A DNA stretch of 64,000 nucleotides, taken from Pontederia crassipes (Eukaryota > Streptophyta > Magnoliopsida > Commelinales > Pontederiaceae). Positions 24,264 to 38,000 of this stretch are shown here, one piece after another. Position 1 is the stretch's first letter; each line of letters begins with the position of its first letter. The translations under genes were made by a program, and so were the position numbers. The notes under the pieces are model-generated. The model made no database searches and was not told the DNA's origin. It was given only the letters and a program-made list of their open reading frames with translations. The stretch lies in NCBI GenBank assembly GCA_030549335.1, contig CM060191.1, positions 3,601,001-3,665,000 of the forward strand, written 5' to 3'.

Positions 24264-26967
24264 GAAGTTTGTGTTGTGTCCTTGGACGGTGAGCTAATGT
24301 TTTATGGCCTTTTCCAAACGGTCATATAACTCTCTCTCTCTCTCTCCGTGTAGGATCTCCTCCTGCTCAGCTGAGCTGCTGGTGCTGCTGTTGACGGATC
24401 AGGGACCCCAATGCAGCCGGCAGATGCTCGATTTTTTTGCCCGTTGGGCGTGTCACGTCTTCCTAAGCCGACACCACACTGTTTGTTCCTTTGCAATCTC
24501 TCAATTCGACGTTGTTTTTTATATTGTATTCTTGAGGCTCGAGAAATGCTTCTTATATAGATGAATAAACAAACAGCATTGCATTGTTGTCTTTTCTTTC
24601 ACATTCTTATTGATCTATTTTTTTTTCTTGCTTACAAGAAAGAATGGTGAAGGAATTGCACAGTGCCATTCATTGGCAAGTTAATTTGTTTTTCGTTAAG
24701 ATAAACATTAGATAAAAGGTGTAAGTCAGTTCTTTTGTGTGTATGATAATGCAAAGGAGACAATGAAAAAATATTTCTAGCAGAGGTTAATATTGAGTTC
24801 TTCTTTGGATGCAATTATATTAAAAGTATAAATATTTTCCATAGATGGTCTCTCTCATGATAGCAAAGCGGATTAAGGCGGGGATATACTGAATTTAAAG
24901 TTTAGACATCGAGATCACTTTTGTTAAACAATGTCTCCCGATCGACGTGATGTGTTAGAATTTATTCAGAAATTTACCTTTCTAAAAGCCCAAGCCTTTT
25001 TTTTTTTTTTGTTAGCAAAGATGAATGGACAGTCGAATTGAACAATAATAATTCACCAATCTTGAAATGGAATCACATCGAGCCAGGCTAATTAAGGAAT
25101 AGAATCATAGCCAGGCAATTTGTGAAAAAGAATTCTAATATTCGCCGTTGGTTGGACTGATTGGCTGGAAGAATGATCTGAGGCTTTCCAGATAGTAGCC
25201 TTAGTTTATTATTTCATAGCTCATGCTGCTCATAAAAAAAACAATGATGCTCTGCAAGCTTCAAATGGAAGGGATTGATGCATTTTAGAAAAAAAAGAAA
25301 GTAGTAATAAATAATATGAATGATTCATTTCCATTATGTTAATAATACTTGAATTTAAACCCAATTGTAAGCGTATATGATCATCTTTTTTTTAATCAGA
25401 CGTTTCAACAAGTTTTTCTTATGGATCTCGTTAATAAAATTCGACGTCATCTTAAATTTTTCGAATTTTCTCGTAGTGTATAATTTTTTTCATGTAAAAA
25501 TCCTAACACATTATGAATTCAAATTAAAGTAAATTTGATCTTACCATAGTTTGGATTTTGATACTAATAAGATATTACTTTATAATATTTAGACCTACTA
25601 ATGTTTGAGTTTGACTGGAAATGTTCTCGAGGACATAACACTCCGACTCAATATTTGTTGCATTAAGTGGACGACTTCATTTGAAATTGAAAAGAAAGGA
25701 ACACTTTACCAGCTGAAGCAGTCGACAATTGTTCTTTTTTTTTTAATTTCCCCATGAAATGCAAATTATTCTGCAGTGCAAGGAGCAGTATTAAAAACAA
25801 GAATGGTTGTAAAGATGCCTAATTTATTATTCGACAGGGTTTTTGAGGACAACATGGTAAGATTTTGGAGTAGGTGGCGAAGTGCTTTTTTGTGGTTCCA
25901 TCAATGCGCGTATATATGTGCCAAAAAGGGAGGCCCCCACACATTAACAAACAGCTCGTCAAATGCTGCGTGGGCAACGCACTGTGTGCCGTGCCTCTTG
26001 TATGCCACCCACACCTTTTCACAACTCAATTTAGGTAACTAGTCAAGTTTAATGGCTTCTAACGAGTTACTACTACGTGCTTAAATTTACACTTTGAGCA
26101 TCTATCGATAGATGTAACTGTTCATCTACCTAGAGTTCAAGCTTGTACATGTGTTTGCAATGAATTATGAGTTGTTTTATGTTGCATCATGTAGAGTTTT
26201 AATTGTCAACTAGAATGCCTCGAGTAGAGTTTTGCTAATGTGCCTAAAAGAAAGAAGGTTTTCTTAAAATTTGATCTTCCGATGGTCTGAGACATGTTTG
26301 GCACACGAATGGTGGCTGAAATATCTTCACAATATGAATGGAGGACATTCGAGATATCTGAACAAGCTTGTGGCTCGGCGAGTGCATTAAACTTCTGCAA
26401 GGCAGTTGATATCTATGTGGAAATCACAAAATCATGAGATTAATAATGACCAGGCAACAGTACACTGAAGAGAACAAACCAAGGACAAGCTGAATTCAAG
26501 GGGCCACACCTTAAAAAAAGGCATCTTGCCATCTACTTGCTGTGCATAAAGTGGAGATGATGCAAGACTGCTCAATTTTGTGCATCATTGTTATTTGCCA
26601 TCACCATTTTTATTGGATGAGCTTCTAATTCACAAAAACCTCTTCTTTTAAAGTCAGGATAATATGTTTGCCAACAAAGAATAGCAGGTACAAACGACAA
26701 TTTTTCCTTTGTACAAACGACAATGCAAAGCAAAACTTACCCGTGCAGTGTGAAAAATAATTGAAGGTAATGGTTCTGATGAGTTAAATCCCTAGAGATA
26801 AATCTGTATTCGAAAGTAACATTCACTGGGATGCTATTAGGTAAAATCCAGGAACACAGATTTTACTATGTATTTACAAAGGTACAAACAAATGATCATT
26901 CACTAAAATGTTTTTTTTTTCTTTCGTTTCTTTTTTCGTGGCAGGACATGCATTAAGATTCTCAAAG
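24264..26967. other. Intergenic 2.7 kb, nothing recognised
   Basis: AT-rich spacer between the PDCB promoter and the 3' end of the CAND2-like gene. No protein motif, RNA gene or transposon terminus was found. Confidence 0.55.
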
Positions 26968-29900
26968 TTACAAGTCCCAGTCAGCATCGAAGAAGCCAGC
27001 ATCTTTCATTTCAGAATAGTAGACATTCTCCATGCGCAAATCTTCTTCCTGAAAGCCAAATGAAAAAGTGGGGAAAAAGCATGTGGTCATCAGTCGTTGC
27101 CCAAAGAAAAAGCTTTTGAAGCAAACAAACAGGAAGATATCAAAGAGATATGAGAGAGGAACATGAAGAGAACCTGGAAAAAGTCTGCTAGGAATGTGAC
27201 ATACAATAGTGGTAGATAGAGAGAGTGGTAGCACACCGTGGTGAGGTTAAATAACCTAGATGAACAGATAAGAAATAGCAGTTAACATCACTTAAATGAG
27301 TTTTCTTTTCATTCATGGAAAAGAGCATAGTTAATACCAAAATCCAAATCCAGTGGCATTTCCAGCAAGCATGCATGCGAACAAGGACATAGTGTTCAAT
27401 AACAGCATTGCACAGACGTAGTTGTAGAATGCTGGTCTTGCTGTGAACGTGTGAAAGAAAAGGTCAAAGACTGGACTAATGGAGAACATGACAGTTACAC
27501 AATTAAGATGATATATACAATAGCATGAAGATTGAGAACATGATGTTTATGATTAATATGAAAGATAAACCAGTATGAGGATTACCTGGCAACCTCTCTC
27601 TCCATTTTGAATGGTACATGAAGAATATCAAACCATAGACCGCAGTAAGCAACAGCTTGTGGACAAGCAACAAGCCCCATTTTACATGAGTTGATGATTC
27701 ACTGTTGTCTGCATATAGTGGAACTGCAAAACCAAATATATAGATGGCCTGAAGAAGAAAGGAAGTTAATATCATAACATTTTTTTGAAGACGATTCATA
27801 ACTTTTTTTATGCAATAAAGAATGAAAGCACAAGCTGCAGAGTATCGAATGATGTCTATGCCACACATGGAAGACCTCATGCCAAGCAAATTGAAAAAGT
27901 CGTGAAGTTTAGCATGGGTCAAGACACATGTCAAAGTGAACAAGTATGATGATTGAAACTGGCGATGTTCATTTTGGACTAGGTGCCGTGCATCAATTCA
28001 ATCAATACCATCTTTGCATCAGTTAATTTTTTACTGAATCTGCCGTAAAAAAATTGACTGTTTAGCAAATTCCATGAAACTATCTAGTTGCATTCTATGG
28101 TCTCATAACAGCATTACTCAAAATGCTTTGCAGCTTTAAAGTCATACTCCCAGACTCGCATCATGATAGAGGAAGTCGTACAGTCCCTCTTGTTTATTCT
28201 TCTGCATTGTCACACTCACAATAGCTCTTTTTGACAGTATTTAAATATGACAATATCTAATGCTATTTTTTTAGGAGACTACAGTTCTTTTTAAAAAAAA
28301 ACAAACTAATTACAAACAACAACAACAACAAAGCCTTATCCCACTAGGTGGGGTCGGCTACATGAATCATACGATGCCATTCGTTGATCCATGTTCATGC
28401 GATTCGACAAGGTTTTACGCTGGCTGTCGGGGCCTAACACAACCCTCCTCCTTTATCCGGGTAAACTAATTACAAAACCATGACAAAAAAGATCAAATAT
28501 TTCGTCGACAAGGCTAGGTATGAGGGGAGTTAGCGGGTGTTAAGATTGCAAATCAAACAGTTCTTGTACAAAATATCAAGCAGGTTTAAAATTTGATGGA
28601 CATCACAGCAAGCAGAACGTATAAAAACAACCAAAAGTACTTTTAACAATGTTACCTTCAGTAATGCATCAGCAGCAACAATAACTCCTGAGATAACAAA
28701 TGTTTGTGTTAAAGTCTCCAGTCCACCAGTATGATTTCCTTGGAGCAGAAATGCAAGCAAACTAACTTCTAGAAACAACATCCCAGATTTTGTGAATAGC
28801 GATAATATATTCCAGGAGTATTCCTTTGTAGAAGAGCATTGCCATCCCTGTACTTGAGCAGATGGTAAAAACAAGATGCCATGAACACAGTAAAAATATG
28901 AAAAGTAAGTAAAAAAGGGGCTCGCATCCAAATGAAGTCAGCATGACACAATCATCTAGCAACATGCTTTTGCGGAAGCCTAACACTGTAACGCTTTTTT
29001 TGGATGAGCAAAGATTGTCAAACAACTTACCCCTTAAAAAATATCAATCAAATTATGGCTTACAATGCCCCAGTAAAGTATAGTGCTCACAAGGTTTACA
29101 TAAACAATGAAGACAACATATAGTCACTCATGGAACAACATAAGACATTACCAAGAGGAAGGCATAAACATGATAGCTTAATTGTTGACATTCAACTTAA
29201 TTAGAAAGTTTCTTCTCCACGTTTGTATCTAGAAAATGATTAGTAGAATTTAATCTACCCTACAATTTCTCATTTTGCTCAATGTAAGTCTAGCCTTTTG
29301 TAATTAACCAAATTGGAGACTTCCATCTATACTACAAATTTCGTGATGAATGACTCTCCCTCATTATGGGATGTTGAGAAAGTTCCATTGATATGCAACT
29401 ATATGAGAACATTGAATGTGTAGTTCAACTTAAAAGTAACTACGTTGAGTTCCGCTTTCTAACAAAGTTGAAATGGATACACAATTAATAACCATTTTTT
29501 TTAAGAACTTGTAACCAGAATTATCTTTGAAGAAATTCTAACCAGCAAATCATAATAGTATTCTTGTTTATGCCAGCACACTAAAGAATAACCTTTCAAT
29601 ATACATTAATGGTAATAATGGTGAGGCAAGAAAAAAAATTGTAAGGTCAGCAGAAAGTTCTTTGCAAAATTATGCTAAATAAAACTACAAAGCCACAATT
29701 TCTACTCTTAGCATAAAAATAACACAACTTACTTCCCAGGTTGAGAAATGAATTAATACAATCATGATCTTAAATCAAAGGTAAAGAATAATTTCACCAT
29801 CAAGCACTTTGGTACCAAAAAGATTTACCAATTCTTTAGTCTTAAATTTTAGGTTCATATTAGTGACATTAGTGAATATATCATCAGAAGTCTTGATAAT

Positions 29901-30389
29901 AAGCTCCAAATTCTTCGATCAGCTACAGAAGTGCACATCATTAGAATTCAAATCTTTTTTCTAGTGGAATTCAAATCTATTGAGGCGCGAATTAATACCA
30001 ATGCACGGTAACGAGAGCAAAAAAAAAAAGGCTATCCATTAAATTCTATCCAAGCGAAACACGAAGCGCTTCAAGATCTAACTTTAACGCACCTGAAGGA
30101 CGCACCAAAGGAGATTGAGGGCACAGACAAGCCACAGGACGGCGTAGTACGCGATCATGATGTGCGAGCGGCCGTACGTGAGCTTCGCGAAGCTCTTACG
30201 CGCCTGCGACGCGAGGTAGGCAACAAAGATCGCCGAGGGAACGATCAAGGCGAGGTCGTACAAGACCCCGTGGCAACCCGCGAGCCACGATGAGCCAGCT
30301 CGCCCCGTCGTGTCCCCGCCAAAGTCCACCGGCGTCCCCGTCGTGGACGAGAGGGCCATCTCCGGAAGGAGTTCCTCCAACGACCTCAT
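26968..30389 (-). CDS. CAND2: Seven-transmembrane protein, CAND2 / TPRA1 family
   Basis: Homologue of plant candidate G-protein-coupled receptor 2 and animal TPRA1 (adipocyte-associated transmembrane protein 1). Exons on the minus strand are 30389-30093, 28847-28656, 27748-27586, 27440-27338, 27255-27174 and 27048-26968, all with GT-AG introns, giving 305 aa. Seven hydrophobic segments are visible at about 41-62, 76-98, 113-135, 147-170, 188-208, 224-246 and 258-278. Family blocks include GRSHIMIAYYAVLWLV, SGMLFLEVSLLAFLLQGN, KWGLLLVHKLLLTAVYG and the C-terminal ENVYYSEMKDAGFFDADW. I chose the ATG at 30389; an in-frame ATG upstream at 30545 and one ten codons downstream are alternatives. Receptor function is a family hypothesis only. 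Intron 2 contains a truncated SINE. Confidence 0.9.
28317..28462 (-). mobile_element. SINE copy 4, 5'-truncated, in CAND2-like intron 2
   Basis: Retains the TTG tail, hairpin core and most of the body but stops at CCGGATAAAGG. A perfect 14-bp duplication, AAACTAATTACAAA, flanks it (28303-28316 and 28463-28476). Confidence 0.9.
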
Positions 30390-32057
30390 CTCCAGCGCTG
30401 CTCCGACGAGATGGTGGCGGAGATCATCACCAGAGATCGTCCGGAATGGATGCTTGAAATGGAGCCCTAATTCGAGTTGTGACGGGAACAGGACGAGGAA
30501 GCAGGAAGGCAACCGGCTTTCGTCCCCCTTTTTGGTACATAACATATATAACTTAACTAATTATCCTCCTATGTTCGAAAATAAAATTAATTAGTTCATA
30601 ATAATATTAATATATTACACACAGATTGCACCTATTTGTTTATTTAATAATATTCAATTATCTCAATTTTGTTTTTATATTATTTTATTTTCTAATTTCA
30701 ATTTTTCATGCGTGAATCGATTTTACTTTTTAAAAAATGCCTAATCCTCTCTTGTGATAATTTGTCTATTTTCGTTTTCAAAATTCTAGTTTTTGGAAGC
30801 TATATTCTACTTCGGTTTTTTATTTACATTTTATGTTTCTGAATTTAGAAAAGGAAAAGTTTTTATTATAAAAAAACTCGTACCAGGCCTCCGGCCCAGA
30901 ATTAGGTGCGTGCTGGGGCCTGGCCCAGTCTTATTTTACAGTGGGTCTCACTGTATAAAACTCATGTCTGCCAAGACTGCCACCCGAAAATTTATCATAG
31001 ATTGCTAATAACACTACATTATTCCCTGTTTTTTTACCCGTTGAATCATCTTATAAATACCAACATATAAAATTTTCTTTTTGACGTTCGTAAACAAGAA
31101 ATAAAAATTTGCACAAAGCTCCTAATCTTTTTTTTTGGTGATTTCCATCCGAATACAAAGTTTTAAATCCGTATATATATATATATATATATATATACAC
31201 AAGTATATGATGAATGTGTGTAGTACTGTGTGTGTATTTCTAATTTATGCTACTTTTTAAAGGAAAGAGAACCCAGAATCGAATACCATCAAATTTTATT
31301 TTTAGCATATGTATCTCAGACTGCATTAAGCACCTAATATAATGATTAATCATAGCACAAAAATCATAAATAGTAATTTTTTTTGTTTCCTTTTTGAAAA
31401 AAAACATTTTTTTTCAGAAGTATTATTTTACATAATTATTAACAGATTTTAGGAACGTTATAATTTTATATTATTCAAAATAAAAAGAATCGTTTTAAGA
31501 CTAAACAATTTCTCCGTAATTCTAGTTGAATTCTTTTTTTTCCTATTTGAGCTATTACTCCAACAAATAAACCCTCGTCGCCGTCGCCGTAGCCGTTGCC
31601 GCCTGACTACGCCGTCGTCGCTCCTCCACGTTGCCGGGGCGCGCCGCGAGGGACTCCCCCGCGGGTACGGTGCCCGCGCCCTTCCCGCCTCCGCCCTGCT
31701 CTCGCTGCTCTTCTGATAGGTTCTCTCTCTGTTCTCTTCGAATAGGCCTTTAGGGCTCCCTCTGCTCGGGGGCAGGAGAGCTTCGCCAGCAGGCTCAAAT
31801 ACATGAGAGGGATATAAGGGAGAAAAGAATTTACACATCTCAAATACATTGCTCTGACTATGTTTTTGGGGGACGTGAAAACACTTTTGGTTGTTCTATA
31901 AAAAATTCTATTATACCAGAGTGGGATGAAGCTGCCATCCATGGCCAAAGACGGGGGAAAGAATTCATTATGCACCTGTATAATCAAATTTAATCTGCTC
32001 TTTTGTCATTTAGAAGAAACTAATACAGTGGGCCATTTTCCTTCTCAGGAAGTGAGG
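30390..32057. promoter_or_regulatory. Head-to-head promoter interval of CAND2-like and TFIIIC90 genes
   Basis: The two genes face away from each other here. AT-rich DNA with a (TA)n tract at 31172-31197 separates two richer zones: 30390-30500 next to CAND2-like, and 31561-31790, a GC-rich block with GCCGTC repeats that could be the non-coding first exon of TFIIIC90. An acceptor-like TTCTCAG at 32042-32048 precedes the TFIIIC90 ATG. Assignment of leader exons is inference. Confidence 0.45.
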
Positions 32058-35000
32058 ATGCCATCACCCTGGCAGGCTGCAACATTAGTTGCTTCTCCAT
32101 CATATCCAAACTCCATTTCTTGGTCAACTGAGAACTTGATTGCCATTGCCACACATCAAGCTATCACCATATTGGTAAGTACATATATAATGTCGATGCG
32201 AAACATATGTGATTGAGGGCGTACAGGCTCTTTTACATATCCATTAATAGTTATCTCATGGCACTTTCTAGAATCCTGCTTTGCCTGTTGGTCCTAGAGG
32301 GTTGATTACTCTTCCCGCAGATAAACCATTCCATGTGGGGGCAGTGAAAGAAGAAGGTATTTCTATCTATATCTTTTTTCTAATTCCTAGATATCCACCC
32401 GTCAAGAAAAAAATTCTGCACATGTCTTTTCCATATTGAAGCCTTTTGGTTGAATCCCTAAACAATTTTTTTTAGAGGAATCATCAGGCAAATTAAATTG
32501 AATTATTACCTTTAAACTTCTATTGAGCTTCTGTTATGCCATATGATTTCTTTGAGCTGGTAGCAGACAACTAAAGGTTTTCAAATAATGAAAAGATTGG
32601 TTGTTTACTTGTTATTGCATATTGTGTCATGAATATCCATGATACGGCTTAAGTTCTGAAGATATTTGCAGATCTTTTCTCCCCATGCCTGATGGCAGCT
32701 TGCTTGTCATGCAGTGTTCGCCCATGTGCTCGATCTATTGAATGGTCAGAACCAGGATTTGCTCCTAATTCAGGGTAAGGCTTTTCTTGTACCTTCTCTT
32801 TGATGTTTTAATTACTTTACAATGTGTACTAAAAAAAATTACTCTACAGTGTCATCTAAATATTTCTTATAAAAAATTTCATTTTCACGTAAAAATTAGA
32901 AATTCATTTCAGCTGTTTTCATGTAAAGTTTGTTGATAGACTTTTGTTGCGCTTTAGTATCACAAGGGTGTCTTGAATCCTTGCAGATGTCTGCTGGCTG
33001 TCTGCACCACTGAAGGTCGTGTTAAATTGTATCGACCTCCATACTGTGAATTCCGTGCTGAATGGGTTGAGGTATGCTTTTTATATAAAGGATACTTGTC
33101 TATGCTATCTCAACACTTGAGAACTTGTTGCCATCAACAGTTTCAGCTGTTGAAGAAGGACAAGTGGAAAACAGATATCTGTACGCAAGAACCTAACCAA
33201 TATGAGTAGTTTTGAGTGGTTACTTTCTTTTATTTGGTTGAAAGTGGTTTCATTCTTTTATTTTATTTTCTGATGGGATATCTCATCTCGTGTTATTATG
33301 GGGATATTCACTATGCGCTCACATTCTTTTCTTGGAGTCAGGTGGGGGTAGTCATGTCATACGATTCTGGCTTTTTGAGTATGGTCATAGAAACTCTATA
33401 TTTTGTCGTGTTTGTTCTTCAGTTTTCTAAATTGAAAATATTCTGCATTGTGAAAACTTGCAATGCGAAACTAGCTAGACGAGTTCCTCTTGCATTAACA
33501 AGGATTTGATCAAAGGAAGGGAAGACTTGTGGTATTAGTATGCCAAAGGCATGATTTGTCATTTTTTTTTCTTTTTGTGAAAGGGTGAAGAGAATGACTA
33601 AATGGCTTCAGTAGTATCTATGTATATTATATCAAAAGGGAATGGTTCATGTCAGATGTCTATCAGATTTGTAAAGCTAGTGATGTTGTAGGAAAAAGGT
33701 AATTGTACTTTAAATTTCACAGTAATTCCAGGTCATAAAAAGAACCTACCACTTACTGGATTACCAGTTGTAGTATATACATTTTTTCTTTGAGAGGGAT
33801 GCAGTTTATTTAGGAGCAAAAGCTATTGCATGCATATCCTTGTTAATGACAGAAGAACCATTTCGATATCACTTCATGACAAGATTGTAGTATATTAGTT
33901 TGAACCTGCAAGTGTACTTTTTCACGACCTAAATAATATTGAATTTGGTATTCTTGTCAGCTTGTTACTGAGTCTTCTTTCTTTTTTCGAAAATGGAAAG
34001 GATGACTACTAAGGATGTAGTCATCCAGTTTTATTGATGAAGGAATGTATGACAAAAATGATTTGATTACAAGTCAATTGGCTAACAAAGATTTGTTAGT
34101 TGCCCAAAGTTTTGCCATGTTGCTGGCATGCGAGTTAATTTAGAACTCTGGTTCCTGTCCTAAGGATAACTTTGCATATGCGAAGTCTTTTGTTTCCTAA
34201 AAACAAAGACTTCATATATATATTTGTCTATGCTGATTTAAAAGAAGAAACTCCGCCTATGTTTTATAGCCGGTCCCAAGCCCGGATAAAGGAGGAGGGT
34301 TGTGTTAGGCCCCGACAGTCAGCGTAAAACCATGTCAAATCTCATGAACATGGATTAACGAAGTCGTATAATTCATGTAGCCGACCCTACCTAGTGGGAT
34401 AAGGCTTTGTTGTTGTTGTTGTTGTTGTATCTGATCATAAAGCAAGTATCAGTGCTACTTCTACAGGGTCCTTTTAGCATAATCATAGAGAAGGGGATCT
34501 ATACATGTCATTTGGTTCAATAGATGGTCGAAAATGGTTCAATTTTATCTCCAAAAAGGGATTCTCAAAGGAAAATCTATATGTTGGAACATCACTGGGT
34601 TTCTTGTTGACTAGTTAAAGGGCTTCCATATTCTTGCAGGTTATGAATATATGATAGAATAAACTTTATATAATTTATGGGGTTTAATGTGTGTGTCAAG
34701 CGCTTTCCGTGTGAAGTGCACATCAAACGACTTTACACATTCCTTTCTTTATTTTTTCGATATCTTTTTTCATTAATAGTTTAGATGATCATTGATGATA
34801 ACAAAAATGTGATTTAAATCATCAACAGAAATTATATTTATTATTTTCAAAATTTTACGAACTTATGCACATTATTATCCTTCAAAATATATATAATCAT
34901 TTTTTATAACTCATTATGTTGTAAAACTATTTTTTTGTTAGTATCAATGATCCTCTAAAATATTGATGAAGAAAGATATCGAAAAATATAAAGAAAATTA

Positions 35001-38000
35001 TGTGTAAAGCCGCTTAACACGCGCTTCACACAGAAAGCACTTGGCATGCACATTAAACCCTAATTTATGTTATCTGGGCTTTGCCCCATTGCACATGTCT
35101 TTCACATCAACTTTGTTTTGAGTTCATCACACTATTTTTCAAGGGCTGACATTTTTATCCCTGAAGGGGGAAAGTATGACTAGGATTTGCTAGCCATATA
35201 CATTTATTAGATTAAGTGCTTAAGCAAAATTTTGCTTTCACCATCCTCCCTTGATTCTTTTAAACTCAAGTGAAAATATGGTTCCCATGTGAAGAGGGGA
35301 CCACATGTTATGGCAGTTAATAAGCAGGCATGTACAAGTGCAAAGTAGAAGTATACAAGTGAGGGGTCAAATCCTTCCAAAAAAAAAGTGACAGTCAAAA
35401 TGCCAAAATACTTATGTTTTTTCATGCTTGTTTGCTGAAAATTCTCAAACTAAACTTGTTTTCCAAGAAGCCTGTCTGCTGTATTCTTAATGTATAACCT
35501 CTCTCACCCCAAGATGGTTCCCATACTTAGTAGCCACAAAATCCACAAAATAGTATGCTCCTCTGAGTGGCGGGTCCTGACAGTATTTTCTATTTGGGGG
35601 ATGCTCTTGTGAAAATTGCCTTAATCTCTATCCTGGTTCCACCATTTTCCTAAATGCGATTTCCTGATGCTTTAAAATGAGAATCAGACATGTTGTGATG
35701 CTTGATTGGGCTCTGCTTTTCTCTAGGCTGTTGACATCTCTGAGTTGCTGTATGATTATTTAAAGCGTATAAACTTTCAAGAGCAGATGACATCTTCAAC
35801 TTCATCCTCCCAGGCGAGTTCTTTACATAACAGTACCTTTTATGGCAATTTATTTTCATGAAAGGATTGCTTGTCTTATTGTTTTTCTGACTTTTAAGAT
35901 TATTGTCTTTTGTACTTGTTTCAGGCTCTAAATAATGCAAAATCCATTACAGGAAGATGTAATGATGGCTTGCAAGATTATGCTCCTAGAAGTATTCGCA
36001 GATGTACTAAACGTACAATTTCAAGCAGAAGGTGAACCTTGTCAAAGTCCTTGAACTGAAGAAAATACGCCAAAATTTATCTTTTGTTCTCTGATAGAAA
36101 CAATTTCTATTGCTTTGTCCTTTTGGTTTTTTGTTTTCTTATTGTCTGACGTAATGGTTTTTCTTTCTCATTAATATTTGGACTGTAGTTAGTCTAATCT
36201 GATTTGAGAAAGATTCTTGGTAAAAATTTTGATTTTAGTGGGGCATTTGATTTTCACTAATGACATAAGAGTGTTAAAAATTCTTGACTCATACTTGCAA
36301 TGAATTTTTGTCTCAGCTATATTTGTAAAACTCTTATATAAGGGTTCCACCATTTTCCTAAATGCGAGCATTTTGGGCAGTGTTCCTTTAGTGCATGCAG
36401 ACTTTTGGCAGTCCATGAGAGGGCTCGGAGAGGTGGAGGGTCACGCTGGCGATTTTTCTGGCCGGTGCCTGGGCCATCTGGCTCCAGCGCAACCGGGCCA
36501 TTTTTGGGGGGGACACGTGTCAGACGGACAGCATTATACACCACATGCTTTATCTTCTTCAGGAGTGGGGTTGTGTCTAGCGTCTGTACTCTTCCTTTTT
36601 TTTGGCACTCTCCCATGGAGAGGTTTTTGTACATGACATCCCTTTTCGGTAATATATATATATATATATACGTGGATGGCAACCAGAATGGTAGACATCC
36701 TTTCCCTCAAAAAAAAAAAAGGGTTGCATTGATGCCAATAAAATTAGAAATTGAAAACTTTTCCTCAATTGAATCTCATGTTCTTCTATCATATGAATTT
36801 ATGATGCCTTCAGTAGATTCCAAAAAACTCCAAAGAATTCCAGAATCCAGAGTGATTGGTGAAATCTGAAGCTGTGATTTCTCTTATAAAATTGAAACAA
36901 ATGACTTGTTGATTGATATCTTCGATGGATTCCAAATTTTTTTTCTGGATTCTCAAATTGTTTATTTGTCTTTTGCCTCACCTCATCGCATCCAAAGATT
37001 TGCCCTGTGCAACTCTCATTGGTTTTTGTTTTTATGCTTCAGTTCTACAATATTCAATTATTTATGTTCTTAGCTTTTTTTGACTAATGTTCTTAGATTT
37101 CTTTATGTATTGTTATGTAGAGATAGGCTCTCTTTCCTCTGCTATCTTCCATTTCACCACAACATAGTCATTTTCGGCAAGGGGTGCTCTATGGCTATCC
37201 TTACAGGCACTCGACAGAGCAAATTAGGGATGAAGGCGCCCTATGATGGTGTCTATGGCGCATGGGCTGTGTGCTGCATAACCACATTATTTTACGGGTG
37301 GCAGGATGCTATATTGATAATATCATTCATCACATCTCTTTTTTTTTTATTGACAAGCGCTGGGGTGGATGAATTTTTTTTTTATGGGGAAGCCACACTC
37401 ACTGCCTAATTGGTTTTTCTTCCTTTCCGTAAACACACTTGTGTATCTCGCATTTTTGGTCTTAATAGAAGATGGATGACTACCAAAATAGTGATCTTTT
37501 CATCCCTTAAAAAAATAAAAAACACTTTAAGACATTTTTCCCCGAGAAAGATTAAACACAACCCATTAGGTTATATATCCTGATTGCCATTATTTTCTCA
37601 CTAATGAAGTCTGATATCATGTTTTTTTTCTACAGGAATGGTGATGTCGAATGCAATGAACCTCTTGTAGAAGATGTATCACATGATGAAAGCAGAGATA
37701 GCACTAACAGAGTTGTATTTGACAATAATGCAAACCTCACTGAATCAACGACTATTAATAGAGTAGTTGGCACCAGCAAAGCTGCTCGCCCTCGGAAAAA
37801 GACAAAGGTGATCTCTCCTATTCTTTATGTTGGGTTCATAACTTGCATGTAAACTCTCTAAAAAAAATTCTATATATGCAGTTTTTTATGCATACATTTG
37901 CTGTTTCAGCATTACTGTTATTTGCTTGGAAGAATATATTTAAAATTTTACTGATTTCAGGTTATTGATGTCAATGCCAAGAATTTAACTATTGGCAATG

